64,000 bases of DNA, from NCBI GenBank assembly GCA_042862465.1, contig JASTVH010000001.1:372001-436000 (forward strand). Reading direction: 5' to 3'. Below are positions 62,643 to 64,000 of this stretch, in pieces (the first letter of the stretch is position 1; each line of letters starts with the position of its first letter). Source of the DNA: JASTVH01 sp042862465. GTDB lineage: Bacteria; Pseudomonadota; Gammaproteobacteria; Pseudomonadales; Oleiphilaceae. Below the pieces are notes generated by a model. The model saw only the letters and a program-made list of their open reading frames with translations, searched no databases and was not told the DNA's origin. The position numbers and the translations under genes were made by a program.

Positions 62643-62930
62643 GTCGGGATCTCCGGCAACCAATGCCGCATAAAAAAATGGCGGGCACCGGCTGCGAATC
62701 AAAAAGGTCGATTCCGCATAGCCAGTGGCCCCGCCACTTTTAAGAGCTACCCTAGTTTTCTGCCGTGGCACCGGCCCCGCCGGAAAGTTAGAACATCAAG
62801 CCCCGCTTAATGAATAACCTTGAAACTTACTCTCGCTCTAGCTGCAATTTGTAGTAGCATTGTGTAGCTACTGGAATGAATGTTACACGATACGTCAGTT
62901 ATAACGCAAGCCTTTTTTATAACCGTTTTC
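62643..62930. promoter_or_regulatory. Control region between integrase and alpA operon
   Basis: These 288 bases hold the alpA leader. Visible structures are the inverted repeat TAGCT...AGCTA around 62840-62871 containing repeated GTAG units, and GTTATAA/TTATAAC flanking a T-rich stretch at about 62899-62924, a possible integrase terminator or excisionase site. No strong sigma-70 promoter stands out. Confidence 0.4.
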
Positions 62931-64000
62931 CTATCTCGCTGCACCTATCGCTGTAACCTTGCCGCTCTCGTCCTTTTCCTTCGCCTTGCCGTGATAGCAA
63001 TACTGTTCCCAGTCCTTCATCAGCAAACGGCGCTTGTCGATCAATTCAGACCGTGCATAGGCGGCGCGGGTAGCGTCACTGTTAACGTGTGCCAGGGCCA
63101 GTTCTGATACTTCATCGGCATAGGCGGTATGCTCTCGCGCCCAATCCTTGAAAGTGGAACGGAAACCGTGAGCCGTTACGGGCTGATCCATCCGTTTCAG
63201 GAGGGCAGACAGGAAGTTATTAGACGGTATGTCACCCTTCGGGCCTGGGAACACTAGCGCGTCAGGTTCTCCCGGCTCCATGCCTTTCAGCAGGTCTATT
63301 GCCGCATCAGTAAGCGGGACTCTGTGCAGCTTGCCGGACTTCATACGATCCGCTGGCACCGTCCAAACTTTCTTTTTGAAGTCGATTTCCTGCCAAGTGA
63401 TACCGGCCTTGCCGATACGTTTGTCACCAATAACCTCGTTTGTGCGGCTGGCGGTGAGAATCAGGAACTCAAGGGCGCGGGAAGCCGTGCCGGTGCGTTT
63501 CTTCACTGCCTTCATAAAGTCGGGTATTGCGTCCACTGACAGGGCGGCATGATGACCTTTATTCTTGATCTTCTCCGGTGAAGCGTAAACCTCGTCTAAG
63601 TAGCCTTGCCACTTAGCGGGATTCTCGTTTGAGCGGTAGCCATGAACGGCACACCAGCCGAGTATATTTTCCATCCGCGCCCTGACACGGTTGGCGGTTT
63701 CGGTTTTCGTCTCCCAAATTGGATCAAGTACGGCCTTTATATGGGGTAGCTCGATTTCCCGAACAGGCACCTTGCCGATATGGGGCACGGCGTAGGTATT
63801 GAGACTATTTTCCCACTGTTGACGCTGGCGGGGATTCCTGAACTCTTTAGACTTCATGTCGATATAGTCCCGCATTGCATCGGCAAAGGTAACGGTACTC
63901 ATCTGAGCAGCTATAAGGGCGCGTCTGGCGGCTCTTTTTTCCTCTACCGGGTCGATACCTGCGGCGATCTTGTCTTTATACTCCTGAGCCTTCCGGCGGG
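62931..64000 (-). CDS. int: P4-type tyrosine integrase, 5' end outside window
   Basis: This site-specific recombinase integrates the element. The frame is open past base 63902 to the window end, with AAGIDPVEEKRAARRA there, the typical tail of the N-terminal DUF4102 domain, so the true start is beyond 64000. The catalytic set is present: Arg in TASRTNEVIG, Lys in MKSGKLHRVPL, His-x2-Arg in HGFRSTFKDWARE, a later His in LALAHVNSDATR and Tyr in AAYARSEL. P4-type integrases target tRNA 3' ends. The 5' end faces right, so the element's right attachment site should be just outside. Confidence 0.93.
   Translation of the reverse strand, partial: RRKAQEYKDKIAAGIDPVEEKRAARRALIAAQMSTVTFADAMRDYIDMKSKEFRNPRQRQQWENSLNTYAVPHIGKVPVREIELPHIKAVLDPIWETKTETANRVRARMENILGWCAVHGYRSNENPAKWQGYLDEVYASPEKIKNKGHHAALSVDAIPDFMKAVKKRTGTASRALEFLILTASRTNEVIGDKRIGKAGITWQEIDFKKKVWTVPADRMKSGKLHRVPLTDAAIDLLKGMEPGEPDALVFPGPKGDIPSNNFLSALLKRMDQPVTAHGFRSTFKDWAREHTAYADEVSELALAHVNSDATRAAYARSELIDKRRLLMKDWEQYCYHGKAKEKDESGKVTAIGAAR

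Larger units (their letters stand above)
55154..64000. mobile_element. Integrated phage-satellite-like element (right end outside window)
   Basis: The segment carries a P4-type tyrosine integrase, AlpA-type regulator, primase-helicase, iteron array and both terminase subunits, nearly all on the minus strand, and looks more AT-rich than its surroundings near its ends. No capsid, portal, tail, lysis or conjugation gene is present in the visible ~8.8 kb. The left limit is placed at the tRNA-Ser 3' end by inference; the right limit is not visible. It could also be a decayed prophage. Confidence 0.72.

Overview
The window is a stretch of gammaproteobacterial chromosome. Gene order and protein sequences point to a marine or halophilic organism close to Marinobacter or Pseudomonas. 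Supporting signs are the order fimV-truA-trpF-accD-folC-dedD-cvpA-purF-metZ, a block fabI / yejABEF / mltD / gloB / methyltransferase / rnhA / dnaQ / nhaB / fimL that I recall as syntenic with Pseudomonas aeruginosa, many acidic proteins, and two sodium- or cation-proton antiporters. The genus is an inference from recall of gene order, not from a search.

Region 1 (1-18256, all plus strand) is dense housekeeping: the end of FimV, truA, trpFBA, accD, folC, dedD, cvpA, purF, metZ, then ftsK, lolA, rarA, crcB, serS and cysG. Many genes overlap by 1 to 20 bases, so long co-transcripts are likely. CysG is odd: its methyltransferase half is intact, but its N-terminal dehydrogenase/ferrochelatase half has lost the glycine loop and the catalytic Asp.

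Region 2 (18295-36180) holds a DAHP synthase, a DUF1631-PilZ gene pair, a lipoprotein hydrolase, fabI, the yejABEF microcin/peptide ABC importer, mltD with three LysM domains, gloB, a methyltransferase, rnhA, dnaQ and nhaB. Region 3 (36181-55153) holds fimL, a membrane protein, an SCP2 protein, sohB, an AcuI-type reductase, a CPA2 antiporter, a siroheme sulfite/nitrite reductase with its DUF934 partner, a 35-residue membrane protein, a DUF2970 protein, metH, nfuA, a DUF445 protein, the tusE-B-C-D sulfur relay, yccA and tRNA-Ser(TGA).

Region 4 (about 55154 to beyond the right edge) is a small mobile element. Reading leftward it has a P4-type integrase (cut by the window end), an AlpA regulator, a second small HTH protein, an unknown protein, a primase-SF3 helicase, a terminator, an array of short GCGTCACT iterons around an AT-rich tract (a probable replication origin), a small and a large terminase subunit and three small unknown proteins. 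There are no capsid, tail or lysis genes in view. It looks like a phage satellite that carries its own terminase. It lies next to tRNA-Ser, which may be its attachment site, although the right-hand end cannot be seen.

Functionally, the core region links tryptophan, folate, purine and methionine synthesis (trpFBA, folC, purF, metZ, metH), sulfur assimilation and siroheme use (cysG, sulfite reductase, DUF934, tusBCDE), type IV pilus control (fimV, fimL) and envelope biogenesis (lolA, mltD, fabI, accD).
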